DNA from: Gammaproteobacteria bacterium
GTDB lineage: Bacteria > Pseudomonadota > Gammaproteobacteria > Steroidobacterales > Steroidobacteraceae
DNA length: 64,000 nt
Direction: 5' to 3'
NCBI GenBank assembly: GCA_017577615.1
Contig: PKRE01000001.1
Coordinates: 186,001 to 250,000 of the forward strand
Position 1 is the first letter of the stretch; each line of letters starts with the position of its first letter. The translations under genes were made by a program, and so were the position numbers. Below are positions 35,706 to 44,891 of the stretch, piece by piece. The notes beneath the pieces are model-generated. The model made no database searches, had not been told where the DNA came from, and saw only the letters and a list, made by a program, of their open reading frames with translations.

Positions 35706-36794
35706 CTAGTAGCCTTTCTCGACATCCACGACAGACAGCATGCGCTCGCCGGCGACATAGCGTCTGACGTTCTCTTTGACGACTTCCAGCCGAGCTGAGG
35801 ATTCGAAATTCGAGCTCGCGGAAATGTGCGGCGTGATCACGACGTTCTGCAGGGTCCACAACGGATGATCGGCGGGCAATGGCTCGGGATCGGTGACATC
35901 CAATCCGGCTCCGGCGAGCTTACCGCTCTTCAGGGCCTCGACGAGCGCGTCTGTGACGACGCTCTTGCCGCGTGCCACGTTGATGAAGTAGGCACTCGGC
36001 TTCATCGCGCCGAAGAATTCGGCATCGAATAGATGCGTGGTTTGCGGCGTCAATGGCACGGCGTTGACGACGACGTCCGCTTCGCCGGCCAACCGCAAGA
36101 GCTCATCGGGCAATCCCACGTAACTCACGAACTCCGGACCGGCACGACCGCTCGCGCGGGTGGCGATGACCCGCATACCCAACGCGTGAGCTCGCTTGGC
36201 GATCTCGGTGCCAATACCTCCCAGTCCGACCACGAGCATGGTCTTGCCTTGCACCACCGATAGACGATTGCGTGCCAGGTGTGGTTGCCAGCTACGCTCG
36301 CGCTGCAGGGGGATGAACGTATCGAGCCCGCGCGTCAGTGCGAGCATCATGGCGATCGCGTGCTCTGCGATCGTAGGGCCCATGATGCGTTGCATGTTGG
36401 TGAGCAGGATCTTTCGCTCACGCAGCGCAGGCACCGCCACGCAGTCTTCGACGCCGGCGTACCACACCTGAATCCAGCGAAGCGACTCAGCCGCCGCGAT
36501 CAGATCGGCAGCGCACGAGCCAACGATCGCGTCGGCGCCGGCAACCAACGAGCGAGCTTGTTGCAAGCTCTCTGCGCGAACGAACCTCACCTCGGGCGCG
36601 AGCGTTCGTAGCTCTTCGACGAACTGCGGTGTGCCACCAACGATCAGGATCTTTTGCGGCGGTCGCCAATCCGTACGCTCGCGCACGGGCGTGCGCGACT
36701 CCTCGAGCTGATAACGTTCCTTGACGCTGTCGGCCGCCTGCACCGCGCTCGCGCCAATCCCGAACGCCAGCACCAGCGCCATTATCGACTTCAT
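35706..36794 (-). CDS. D-2-hydroxyacid dehydrogenase family protein with apparent signal peptide
   Basis: A 362-residue NAD(P)-dependent dehydrogenase. The Rossmann loop is VVGLGGIGTEIAKRA (near residue 190), the catalytic Arg is in FINVARGKS, the Glu in DVTDPEPLP and the His in ITPHISASS, so the active site is intact. The odd feature is residues 1-21, KSIMALVLAFGIGASAVQAA, a typical Sec signal peptide ending AQA-like, with the ATG at 36794 supported by AGGGGGG. NAD is not normally available in the periplasm. Either the leader is retained or non-functional, or this is an exported enzyme. A later internal start would lose the signal but has no ribosome site. It lies 53 bases downstream of the FAD/Fe-S dehydrogenase on the same strand. 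Confidence 0.88.
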   Translation of the reverse strand: MKSIMALVLAFGIGASAVQAADSVKERYQLEESRTPVRERTDWRPPQKILIVGGTPQFVEELRTLAPEVRFVRAESLQQARSLVAGADAIVGSCAADLIAAAESLRWIQVWYAGVEDCVAVPALRERKILLTNMQRIMGPTIAEHAIAMMLALTRGLDTFIPLQRERSWQPHLARNRLSVVQGKTMLVVGLGGIGTEIAKRAHALGMRVIATRASGRAGPEFVSYVGLPDELLRLAGEADVVVNAVPLTPQTTHLFDAEFFGAMKPSAYFINVARGKSVVTDALVEALKSGKLAGAGLDVTDPEPLPADHPLWTLQNVVITPHISASSNFESSARLEVVKENVRRYVAGERMLSVVDVEKGY

Positions 36795-36847
36795 CTTGCC
36801 CCCCTCTTGTATGCGAACTTGGTCTGGCGCTCCGCGCGCTCGCTATG

Positions 36848-39800
36848 TCAAAGCAGAACGCGCTCGATTCCGCCGTTATTCGCCGCCTTCACGTAGTTCG
36901 GCAGCCAATCCTCGCCGAGCAGGTGACGCGCCATTTCGACGACGATGTACTCTGCTTCGGTGCCGGCATCGTCGTTATAGCGTTTGAGCCCCTGCAAGCA
37001 CGAAGGGCACGAGGTGAGGATCTTCACGTCGCCCGTGAAGCCGTCTGCACGTAGCTTTGCGGCGCCGGCGCGCACTTCCTGCTCCTTACGGTAACGCACC
37101 TGCGTCGCCACATCGGGCCGCGACACTGCGAACGTGCCCGACTCGCCGCAGCAACGGTCGTTCTTCTCGATTCTGCCGTTCGCCTCTTCGTTCATGAGCG
37201 TATTGACGACCTTGAGCGGGTCGTAGCTCTTCATCGGCGTGTGACACGGGTCGTGATACATGTAACGCGTGCCGGTGATGCCATCGAGCTTGACGCCGCG
37301 CTCCATCAAGAACTCATGGATGTCGACGATACGACAGCCCGGGAAGATCTCATCGAAACGGTAGTCCTGCAGCTGATCGAAGCAAGTGCCGCAGCTCACC
37401 ACGACCGTCTTGATGTCGAGATAGTTGAGCGTCGTGGCAACACGGTGGAACAAGACACGATTGTCCGTGATGATCTTCTCGGCCTTGTCGAACTGACCTG
37501 CGCCACGTTGCGGGTAGCCACAACACAGATAGCCGGGCGGCAGCACGGTCTGCACACCCACTTCCCACAGCATTGCCTGAGTGGCGAGCCCCACCTGGGA
37601 GAACAAGCGCTCCGAGCCGCAACCCGGGAAATAGAACACCGCTTCCGAGTCGCTGGTCGTGCGCTTCGGATCGCGGATGATCGGCACGTAGCGACGATCT
37701 TCGATGTCGAGCAATGCCCGCGCCGTTCGCTTCGGCAGGCCTCCCGGCATCTTCTTGTTCACAAAATGAATGACCTGCTCCTTGAGCGGCGGCCTGCCTG
37801 TCGTCGCTGGAGGCCGAGCAGTCTGCGACGCCGCGAATGCGCCCAGCGCGCGGTTGGCAATACGCTGTGCCTTGAAGCCCCACTCGAGCATCACCTTGCG
37901 CGCGACCTTGATCGTCTCTGGGTTGGTCGCATTCAGGAAAAACATCGAAGCGGCTGTACCCGGATTGAAACGCTTCTTCCCCATGCGTCGCAGCAGATCG
38001 CGCATCGCCATCGAGACGTCGCCGAAGTCGATGTTCACTGGGCACGGCGTCACGCACTTGTGGCACACGGTGCAGTGATCGGCCACATCGGAGAACTCGT
38101 CGAAGTGACGAATGGACACGCCGCGCCGAGTCTGCTCCTCGTAGAGGAATGCCTCGATCAATAGCGAAGTGGCGAGGATCTTGTTGCGCGGCGAGTACAG
38201 CAAGTTCGCACGCGGCACGTGTGTGGCGCACACGGGTTTGCACTTGCCGCAGCGCAGACAATCCTTGATCGCTTTCGCGATCGAGTTGATGTCGGATTGC
38301 TGCATGATGAGCGACTCGTGGCCCATCAAGTTGAAGCTCGGCGTGTAGGCGCGCGAGAGGTCGCCGCCGGGCATGAGCTTGCCCTTGTTGAAACGCCCGT
38401 CAGGGTCGACCCGCTCCTTGTAGCGGCGAAACTCCGCCGTCTCTTCGTCGGAGAGGAACTCGAGCTTCGTGATACCGATGCCGTGCTCGCCAGAGATCAC
38501 GCCGTTCAGCTCGCGCGCAATTTTCATGACACGCGCTACGGTGCGGTTCGCCTCCTGCAGCATCTCGTAGTCATCCGAGTTGACTGGAATATTCGTGTGC
38601 ACATTGCCGTCGCCCGCATGCATGTGCAGTGCGACCCACACGCGCCCGCGTAGCACGCGCTTGTGCGTCTTTTCCACCGCGTCGAGCACCGGCGCAAAAT
38701 GCCCGCCGGTAAAGAGCCGTCGCAGGTGGCTGCGAATCTCGCTCTTCCAGGAGGTGCGAATCGTGCGATCCTGCAGCAGATCGAAGATACGCGCGGTCGG
38801 CTCGCGCTCGAGCCGTCGCTCGAACTCGCGACGCATCGGCTCGAAACCGAGCGCCGCCAGCTGCTCGATCGCTTCGGCAAGCGGCGTATCGAGATTCTCG
38901 TAGAGATACGTCCAGCGTGCGCGCGTCGCCGCCAAGACTTGCCGCGCCTGCTCCTGCCGCTCGCCGATCAGCTCGGCGCGCGATACATTTTGCAGCTCCG
39001 GATCGTCGATCTTGCCGAGCACCAGCTCGCCTGCGAACAGCTCATCGAGCGCATCGAGCAGCTTCAGCTTGTTCTTGAACGACAGCTCGATGTTGATGCG
39101 CTCGATCGCATCGGTGTAGTCACCCATGCGCTCGAGCGGAATCACCACGTCCTCGTTTATCTTGAAGGCGTTCGTGTGGCGGGCAATCGCCGCAGTGCGC
39201 GAGCGATCCAGCCAGAACTGCCTGCGCGCATCGGCGCTGACGGCGATGAACCCCTCTCCCGAGCGGCTGTTCGCAATGCGAACCACCTCGGAGGTGGCGC
39301 GGGCAACGGCCGTCTCGTCGTCTCCGACGATATCGCCGAGCAGGACCATCTTCGGCAGGTACCCGCGCTTGGACTTCGTGGCATAGCCCACCGCCCGCAG
39401 ATAGCGTTCGTCGAGATGCTCGAGCCCGGCCAGCTGCACACCCGCTGTGCGCGCTTCGTTCTCGAGGAAGCGCTTGATCTCGACGATCGCGGGAATCGCA
39501 TGCCGTGCATGGCCGAAGAACTCGAGACACACCGTTCGGGTGTGTTTCGGCATCGTGTGCAGCAACCAACGCGCCGAGGTGATGATCCCGTCGCAGCCTT
39601 CCTTCTGCACGCCGGGCAGACCACCCAGGAACTTGTCGGTGACGTCCTTGCCGAGACCGGTCTTGCGAAACTTGCGCCCTTCGATGTCGATACGTGTCGT
39701 GCGCAGCACGCGTGCTTTGTCGGGCGTTTCGCGGCCGTCCTTCCAGACGAGCTCGAACGAGGCCACCTCGACCTCATGGATCTTGCCGCGGTTGTGGCCG

Positions 39801-40816
39801 AGCCGAGTGACCTCGAGCCAGTTGCCGTCCGGATCGACCATGCGCCACCAGACAAGATTGTCGACCGCCGTGCCCCACAGCACGGCCTTCTTCCCGCCCG
39901 CGTTCATGGCAATGTTGCCGCCGATACACGAGGCATCGGCCGACGTCGGATCGACCGCGAACACGTAGCCGGCTTGCTCCGCCGCGTTGGCGACCCGGCG
40001 CGTCACCACGCCGGCCTCAGTGAAGATCGTCGGGAAGAGGCCGCCCTCCACGCCCGGCAGCGCTTGCATTTCCACCGGCCCGAGCTTCTCGAGCTTCTCG
40101 GTGTTGATGACCGCCGAGTACGGTGTCAAAGGCACCGCGCCACCGGTGTAGCCGGTGCCGCCGCCGCGAGGGATGATCGTCAGCCCGAGCTGGATGCACG
40201 ACCGAACCAGCGCGGGAATCTCTGCCTCCGTGTCAGGGAACAACACGACGAACGGATATTCGACCCGCCAGTCGGTGGCATCGGTGACGTGCGAGACGCG
40301 GGCAAAAGCATCGAAACGGATGTTGTCGTCGCGCGTGTAACGCGCCAGCAGACGCCGCGTGCGCTTACGCAGAGCGATCGTGCGCTCAAGCCCGCTTTCG
40401 AACGACTCCACCGCGCGGCGCGCCGCCTGCAAGAGCTCACCGACCTTGCCGTCGCGCACTGGGTCGCTCGGATCGCGCCGGCGCTCTATTTCGCCGAGAC
40501 GATGATGGAGCGCCTCGATGAGCAAGCGGCGACGTTTGGGATTGTCGATCAGATCGTCCTGCAGATACGGATTGCGCTCCACGACCCAGATGTCGCCGAG
40601 CACTTCGAAGAGCATCCGTGCCGACCGGCCCGTGCGGCGTTCGGCCCGCAGCTCGTTGAGCACTTGCCAGATGTGCTCGCCCAACAGCCGCACGACGATC
40701 TCACGATCGGAGAACGACGTGTAGTTGTAAGGAATCTCACGGAGCCGGGGCGGGGCATCGGGGGCAACCGCGCGTTCCGGCCCGAGGGACTCGAGCGGAA
40801 GAGACAAGTTCTGCAA
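36848..40816 (-). CDS. Giant FAD-linked dehydrogenase with Fe-S and cysteine-rich (CCG) domains
   Basis: A 1322-residue fusion, starting at TTG. An N-terminal DUF3683-like helical region (1-165) is followed by an FAD-binding domain of the GlcD/lactate dehydrogenase type (IIPRGGGTGYTGGAV near 215), its C-terminal domain (HMHAGDGNVHTN near 730, GEHGIGITK near 772), and two 4Fe-4S clusters (CLRCGKCKPVC near 855, CTVCHKCVTPCP near 915). Two CCG domains follow (FPGCGSERLF and YLCCGYPQRG; HDPCHTPMKS, DRCCGESG and SCPSC). It would oxidise a D-2-hydroxyacid (D-lactate, glycolate or 2-hydroxyglutarate type) and pass electrons to the quinone pool. It combines GlcD/GlcF-like parts in one chain. The neighbour downstream is a D-2-hydroxyacid dehydrogenase. 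Confidence 0.93.
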   Translation of the reverse strand: MQNLSLPLESLGPERAVAPDAPPRLREIPYNYTSFSDREIVVRLLGEHIWQVLNELRAERRTGRSARMLFEVLGDIWVVERNPYLQDDLIDNPKRRRLLIEALHHRLGEIERRRDPSDPVRDGKVGELLQAARRAVESFESGLERTIALRKRTRRLLARYTRDDNIRFDAFARVSHVTDATDWRVEYPFVVLFPDTEAEIPALVRSCIQLGLTIIPRGGGTGYTGGAVPLTPYSAVINTEKLEKLGPVEMQALPGVEGGLFPTIFTEAGVVTRRVANAAEQAGYVFAVDPTSADASCIGGNIAMNAGGKKAVLWGTAVDNLVWWRMVDPDGNWLEVTRLGHNRGKIHEVEVASFELVWKDGRETPDKARVLRTTRIDIEGRKFRKTGLGKDVTDKFLGGLPGVQKEGCDGIITSARWLLHTMPKHTRTVCLEFFGHARHAIPAIVEIKRFLENEARTAGVQLAGLEHLDERYLRAVGYATKSKRGYLPKMVLLGDIVGDDETAVARATSEVVRIANSRSGEGFIAVSADARRQFWLDRSRTAAIARHTNAFKINEDVVIPLERMGDYTDAIERINIELSFKNKLKLLDALDELFAGELVLGKIDDPELQNVSRAELIGERQEQARQVLAATRARWTYLYENLDTPLAEAIEQLAALGFEPMRREFERRLEREPTARIFDLLQDRTIRTSWKSEIRSHLRRLFTGGHFAPVLDAVEKTHKRVLRGRVWVALHMHAGDGNVHTNIPVNSDDYEMLQEANRTVARVMKIARELNGVISGEHGIGITKLEFLSDEETAEFRRYKERVDPDGRFNKGKLMPGGDLSRAYTPSFNLMGHESLIMQQSDINSIAKAIKDCLRCGKCKPVCATHVPRANLLYSPRNKILATSLLIEAFLYEEQTRRGVSIRHFDEFSDVADHCTVCHKCVTPCPVNIDFGDVSMAMRDLLRRMGKKRFNPGTAASMFFLNATNPETIKVARKVMLEWGFKAQRIANRALGAFAASQTARPPATTGRPPLKEQVIHFVNKKMPGGLPKRTARALLDIEDRRYVPIIRDPKRTTSDSEAVFYFPGCGSERLFSQVGLATQAMLWEVGVQTVLPPGYLCCGYPQRGAGQFDKAEKIITDNRVLFHRVATTLNYLDIKTVVVSCGTCFDQLQDYRFDEIFPGCRIVDIHEFLMERGVKLDGITGTRYMYHDPCHTPMKSYDPLKVVNTLMNEEANGRIEKNDRCCGESGTFAVSRPDVATQVRYRKEQEVRAGAAKLRADGFTGDVKILTSCPSCLQGLKRYNDDAGTEAEYIVVEMARHLLGEDWLPNYVKAANNGGIERVLL

Positions 40817-41266
40817 GGAAGTGACCCAGGGAGATGGCGGAGATTAATGAAATTGTAGAACAAATATCGCGCTACGACGAAACCGCACGCGCTCGCGCTC
40901 GGCAGCCGCTCCCAATCCGTGCGTCGCGTGCAATCACGCGTCAATGCTCGATTTTTCCAGCAAAGAGCGCATCGAACATCACGAGCCGGCGCGTCCGCCG
41001 TCAGCGTCGTTCATATGCTCAAAACACATTCGCATAAGCAAGCAGATCCCACGCCTCCGCCATCCTCGCAAACGTCCCATGCTCGATTCCATGAATCGCT
41101 CGGCTGACGGCGCCGCACGGCACGGGCACAGGCCGAGAGGGCTCGGGTGACGGGTTTCACGGGGCTCGGAACGGACGATTACGCTCAGGTGTGCTTGCAT
41201 CGCCGCCGCGCCGCCCAGGCACTTGCACGTCGGCTACCTGCCCACATTAATTCGTTGTAATGCAAA
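40817..41266. other. Non-coding divergent gap upstream of the Do protease
   Basis: About 450 bases without a supported gene, between the FAD/Fe-S gene (minus) and the Do protease (plus). The AT-rich patch around 40844-40870 (minus strand TACAATTTCATTAAT) is the likely promoter area of the minus gene. On the plus strand TTGCAC (41223-41228), 17 bases, ATTAAT (41246-41251) is a possible sigma-70 promoter for the protease, upstream of the sigma-E-like site. Confidence 0.4.
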
Positions 41267-41293
41267 AAACTTCTCGCGCGCATCCACGTCTCA
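41267..41293 (+). promoter_or_regulatory. Candidate sigma-E (RpoE/AlgU-type) promoter of the Do protease
   Basis: AAACTT (41267-41272) and GTCTCA (41288-41293) are separated by 15 bases, close to the sigma-E consensus GGAACTT-N15/16-GTCTAA. It starts 62 bases before the chosen ATG. DegP/MucD genes are classic sigma-E targets. This placement also argues that translation starts at 41329 and not at the in-frame ATG at 41260, which would lie upstream of transcription. Confidence 0.5.
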
Positions 41294-41328
41294 TGGGCAG
41301 TTTCTGTCGATCTGACGAGGGTCTCCTT

Positions 41329-42783
41329 ATGGTCTCTACCTGGCTCAAAGCGACAGTGACGGGGGTCGCGACGAGCGTTGCATTCGCTGCATGCTCCCGC
41401 GATTTACCGACCAGCGCTCATGCAACCGAAGCCCTTTCGCCTGCCCAACCAGTGGTCAGCTCCTCTGTGACCCCTGCGCTTCCCGACTTCACGGCGCTCG
41501 TGGAGCAGTACGGGCCAGCGGTCGTCAATGTCACCGTCGTCGGCAAGCGTCAGGAGCTACCCGAATTCAGCTTCCCGCCCGGCGATCCCTTCGGCGAGTT
41601 CTTCCGGCGTTTCGGTCAGCCGCTGCCGCGCGGGCAAATGCCCGTGCCCCGCGGGCAAGGTTCGGGCTTCATCGTCAGTCCTGACGGCTACATCCTGACG
41701 AACGCGCACGTCGTCGCCAACGCGGAGGAGGTGACGGTCAAGACAATCGATCGTCGCGAGTACACAGCCAAGATCGTAGGCCTGGACGAGAAGACGGACG
41801 TGGCGGTGCTCAAGATCGAGGCGACGAACTTGCCGACGGTGAAGATCGGCGACCCCTCGAAGCTCAAGCCCGGCGAGTGGGTCATCGCGATCGGCTCGCC
41901 CTTCGGATTCGAGAACAGCGTCACCGCAGGCATCGTGAGCGCCACCGCTCGCTCCATGCCCAGCGGCGAGACCAACTATACGCAGTTCATACAGACTGAC
42001 GTTGCCGTCAACCCCGGCAACTCGGGCGGGCCGCTCTTTAACATGCGCGGCGAGGTCGTAGGGATCAACTCGCAGATCTACAGTCGCACCGGTGGCTACA
42101 TGGGCCTGTCCTTCGCAGTGCCGATCGACGTCGCGAACCATGTCAAGGAGCAGCTGATCAAGACCGGCAAAGTCACGCGCAGCCGCATCGGTGTGACCAT
42201 TCAGGACGTCAACGCCCAGTTGGCCGAGTCGTTCGGCCTCGACCGTCCACGCGGCGCGCTTGTCAGCATGGTCGAAGAAGGTGCGCCGGGCGACAAAGCC
42301 GGCCTGAAGGCAGGCGATGTCATCCTCAGCATCGACGGCGTCGAGATCGACACATCCTCACAAGTGCCGGGCATCATCGCGAACAAGAAGCCCGGGAGCA
42401 ACGTGAAGCTCGAAATCTGGCGCGACGGCAAGTCGCGACAGCTCACCGTCAGACCCGTCGAGATTGAAGAAGACGGTCAACGGGTCGCGTCCACGGGTGC
42501 CAAGTCGGATGCAGCCAAGCAGCTCGGTCTGACGCTGCGGCAACTCACGCCGGACGAGAAGAAACAGGCGAAGACCGAAGGCAACCTCATCGTGCAGCGG
42601 GTCGATGGCCCTGCGGCGGCAGCTGGTGTGCGCCCCGGCGACATCATCCTCGGCGTGAATGGCTCGCCGGTAAAGTCCGTCGACGAGCTGCGTGAGGCCG
42701 CGAAGAAGCGCAAAGGGAAGGTGGTTGCGTTGCTCGTCCAACGCAACCATGCCCAGATCTTCATTCCGGTGCGGCTGGAGTAA
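41329..42783 (+). CDS. degP: Do-family periplasmic serine protease (DegP/MucD-like)
   Basis: A 484-residue periplasmic protease/chaperone. The N-terminus VATSVAFAACSRD may be a lipobox-like or ordinary signal. The trypsin-like triad is H127 (TNAHVVA), D157 (EKTDVAVL) and S232 (NPGNSGGPLF). Two PDZ domains follow: RSRIGVTIQDVNAQLAESFG with GDVILSIDGVEI, and LRQLTPDEKKQAKTEG with GDIILGVNGSPV. It degrades or refolds damaged envelope proteins. GAGG upstream supports the ATG at 41329. The response regulator gene follows after 23 bases, so a protease-regulator-kinase operon is likely, under a sigma-E-like promoter. Confidence 0.93.
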   Translation: MVSTWLKATVTGVATSVAFAACSRDLPTSAHATEALSPAQPVVSSSVTPALPDFTALVEQYGPAVVNVTVVGKRQELPEFSFPPGDPFGEFFRRFGQPLPRGQMPVPRGQGSGFIVSPDGYILTNAHVVANAEEVTVKTIDRREYTAKIVGLDEKTDVAVLKIEATNLPTVKIGDPSKLKPGEWVIAIGSPFGFENSVTAGIVSATARSMPSGETNYTQFIQTDVAVNPGNSGGPLFNMRGEVVGINSQIYSRTGGYMGLSFAVPIDVANHVKEQLIKTGKVTRSRIGVTIQDVNAQLAESFGLDRPRGALVSMVEEGAPGDKAGLKAGDVILSIDGVEIDTSSQVPGIIANKKPGSNVKLEIWRDGKSRQLTVRPVEIEEDGQRVASTGAKSDAAKQLGLTLRQLTPDEKKQAKTEGNLIVQRVDGPAAAAGVRPGDIILGVNGSPVKSVDELREAAKKRKGKVVALLVQRNHAQIFIPVRLE

Positions 42784-42806
42784 GGCCGCAGCCGATCTGC
42801 TCGCTC

Positions 42807-43478
42807 ATGCGTCTGCTGCTCATCGAGGACGATCTGCAAGCGGCCGAGTATCTGGTCAAGGGCTTGCGCGAAAACGGCTATGAGGTCGAGCACAGCCCAG
42901 ACGGTCGCGACGGGCTCGACAAAGCGCTGTCCAAGCGCTATGAGGTCATCATCGCGGATCGGCAGCTGCCGTACGTCGACGGTCTGCAGATCATTACGAC
43001 TCTGCGCGAGAAGGAAGATCGCACCCCCGTGCTCATCCTCTCGGCCCTCGGCACCGTTGACGATCGCGTCACCGGCTTGCGTGCGGGCGGCGATGACTAT
43101 CTCACCAAGCCGTTCGCCTTCGCAGAGCTGCTTGCTCGCATCGAAGCGCTGCGGCGACGCGCGTCCGCGCACAATGAGACGACGCGTTTGAAAGTCGCCG
43201 ATCTCGAAATCGACTTGCTCACCCGCAAGGCCTACCGTGGCGGGCGCAGCATTGAGCTCACCAACAAGGAATTCCAGCTGCTCGAATACCTGATGCGTCG
43301 ACCGGGGCAGGTCGCCACGCGCACGATGCTCCTTGAAAAGGTCTGGAATCTACATTTCGATCCCCAGACCAACATCATCGACGTGCACATGAGCCGACTG
43401 CGCAACGCCATTGACAGGGGCTTCTCGAAGCCGTTGATTCACACTGTGCGAGGCGCGGGGTATGTTCTCAAGGAATGA
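42807..43478 (+). CDS. OmpR-family response regulator
   Basis: A 223-residue transcription regulator. The receiver has LLLIEDDLQAAEYLVKG, phospho-acceptor D51 in IIADRQLPYVDG, and the Lys in YLTKPFAFAELLARI. The winged-helix domain has ELTNKEFQLLEYLMRRPGQV and ends HTVRGAGYVLKE. The RQLP form of the acceptor loop is typical of one metal/envelope-sensing OmpR subgroup. It lies 23 bases after the Do protease and overlaps its kinase by 4 bases (ATGA, 43475-43478). The signal is unknown. Confidence 0.95.
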   Translation: MRLLLIEDDLQAAEYLVKGLRENGYEVEHSPDGRDGLDKALSKRYEVIIADRQLPYVDGLQIITTLREKEDRTPVLILSALGTVDDRVTGLRAGGDDYLTKPFAFAELLARIEALRRRASAHNETTRLKVADLEIDLLTRKAYRGGRSIELTNKEFQLLEYLMRRPGQVATRTMLLEKVWNLHFDPQTNIIDVHMSRLRNAIDRGFSKPLIHTVRGAGYVLKE

Positions 43479-44839
43479 AAAGACGCATGCGGTTGTCTTC
43501 AGCCCGGCTGGCGGCAGCATTCGTTGCGCTGTTCGCGGCCGGAGTGACCGTGCTGCTGACCGCAGTGTATTTTCTCACTGCTCGTGTCCTCGATCGTGAC
43601 GTCGATGCATTCATCCGCGCGGAGGTCGACAGCCTCATCGACGATTACGTACAAGGAGGCCTGTTGCAGCTGGTCGCAACGCTGCATCGTCGCTCCGACA
43701 ACTGGGGACGCACTGGCGCCGTTTACCTATTGACCGAAGCGAACGGTTATCCGATCGCAGGCAATCTTGCTGGCTGGCCGCAGGAGGTGACCACGCACGG
43801 CGACTCGGTCGAATTCGATATCGACGCGAGTGGCTCGGGCGGCGCCGCGAGACATCCGGTACGTGCACAGACACTCTACCTGCCCGGCGGCAGACGTCTA
43901 CTCGTTGGAACGGGCATCCTCGAGCGGCGGCGTCTCGCGACACGACTGCGCACGGCGATGGTTTGGGGCATCGGCTCATCCGTCGCGCTCGCCGCCCTGA
44001 TCGGCGTTGGCTACAGCCGGCGCGTACGACGCCGCGTCGCAGATATCGCCGCAGCATGCCGACGCATCATGAACGGCAACCTGGCCGAGCGCCTGCCGGT
44101 CGAAAGCTCCCATGACGAGTTCGACGAGCTTGCCGTGGCGGTCAACGAGATGCTCGATCGCATACACCGGCAGACTGATCTGCTGCAGACGACCTTCGAC
44201 AGCGCCGCACACGACTTGCGTGCGCCGCTTTATCGCGCCCGCGTGCGCATCGAGCAAGCCCTGCAGCATGAAGACTGGAGCCCCGCCTCGCGGGAAACGA
44301 TGGAAGCCACGCTGGCGGAACTGGAGGGTGTGCAACGCACGCTCGGCACGCTGCTGCAGATCGCTCGCGCCGAGGGACGCGATCGCGAGGTCACGAAAGA
44401 GCGCGTCGACCTCGCAGATCTTGCGCGCGAGATGATCGAGCTGTATCAACCGGAAGCGAGCGAGCGCGCGATCGGTCTCGAGTATGTTGGCGAGGACAGC
44501 GTCGCGCTCGAGGGCAATAGGCAGCTGCTCGCTCAGGCGATCGTCAACCTATTGGAGAACGCGCTGAAGTACGTGCCAGCCGGCGGCCGCGTGAGCGTCG
44601 CTGTCAGGCAATCGGCGCACGAGGCCGCGCTCGTAGTGTCGGACAACGGACCCGGTATCCCGGAGGATCAACGCGAGCGGATTCTGCAGCCCTTCGCTCG
44701 TCTGGAACGGGACCGTGCCCAGATGGGCAGCGGGCTTGGATTGAGCCTCGTCGCATCGGTGACGCGGCTTCACAACGGCTCGATTACGCTCGAGGACAAT
44801 CGCCCGGGACTTAGGGTGGTCTGTCGTTTTGCACTGTAG
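43475..44839 (+). CDS. Sensor histidine kinase
   Basis: A 454-residue membrane kinase paired with the regulator just upstream. Two transmembrane helices (about residues 10-35 and 162-180) flank a periplasmic sensor of about 125 residues. HAMP (RRRVADIAAACRRIMNGN) and the phospho-acceptor H246 (SAAHDLRAPLYRAR) follow. The ATP-binding boxes are NLLENALKYV, DNGPGIPEDQRE and GSGLGLSLVASV. The HDLRAPL(Y) box marks the same kinase subfamily as many RQLP-type regulators. It is the third gene of the likely protease-regulator-kinase operon. Confidence 0.94.
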   Translation: MKRRMRLSSARLAAAFVALFAAGVTVLLTAVYFLTARVLDRDVDAFIRAEVDSLIDDYVQGGLLQLVATLHRRSDNWGRTGAVYLLTEANGYPIAGNLAGWPQEVTTHGDSVEFDIDASGSGGAARHPVRAQTLYLPGGRRLLVGTGILERRRLATRLRTAMVWGIGSSVALAALIGVGYSRRVRRRVADIAAACRRIMNGNLAERLPVESSHDEFDELAVAVNEMLDRIHRQTDLLQTTFDSAAHDLRAPLYRARVRIEQALQHEDWSPASRETMEATLAELEGVQRTLGTLLQIARAEGRDREVTKERVDLADLAREMIELYQPEASERAIGLEYVGEDSVALEGNRQLLAQAIVNLLENALKYVPAGGRVSVAVRQSAHEAALVVSDNGPGIPEDQRERILQPFARLERDRAQMGSGLGLSLVASVTRLHNGSITLEDNRPGLRVVCRFAL

Positions 44840-44840
44840 G

Positions 44841-44891
44841 ACCGGGCAGCTGGGCTGGAGAACCGCGCCACGGCCCCGAGCCCCCAGCCCC
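44841..44891. repeat. Gene-end G/C-rich inverted repeat (copy e)
   Basis: CAGCTGGGCTGGAG (44848-44860 region) pairs with CCCCGAGCCCCCAGCCCC (44874-44891 region), sitting between the convergent stops of the kinase and the secretin-like gene. It has the same CCGAGCCCC(C)AGCCC core as the other copies and can probably end transcription from both sides. Confidence 0.6.

Noticed and set aside
38663..40858. 731-codon plus-strand frame
   Set aside because: Antisense to the FAD/Fe-S dehydrogenase; long only because of third-position GC bias. No domains and no ribosome site.
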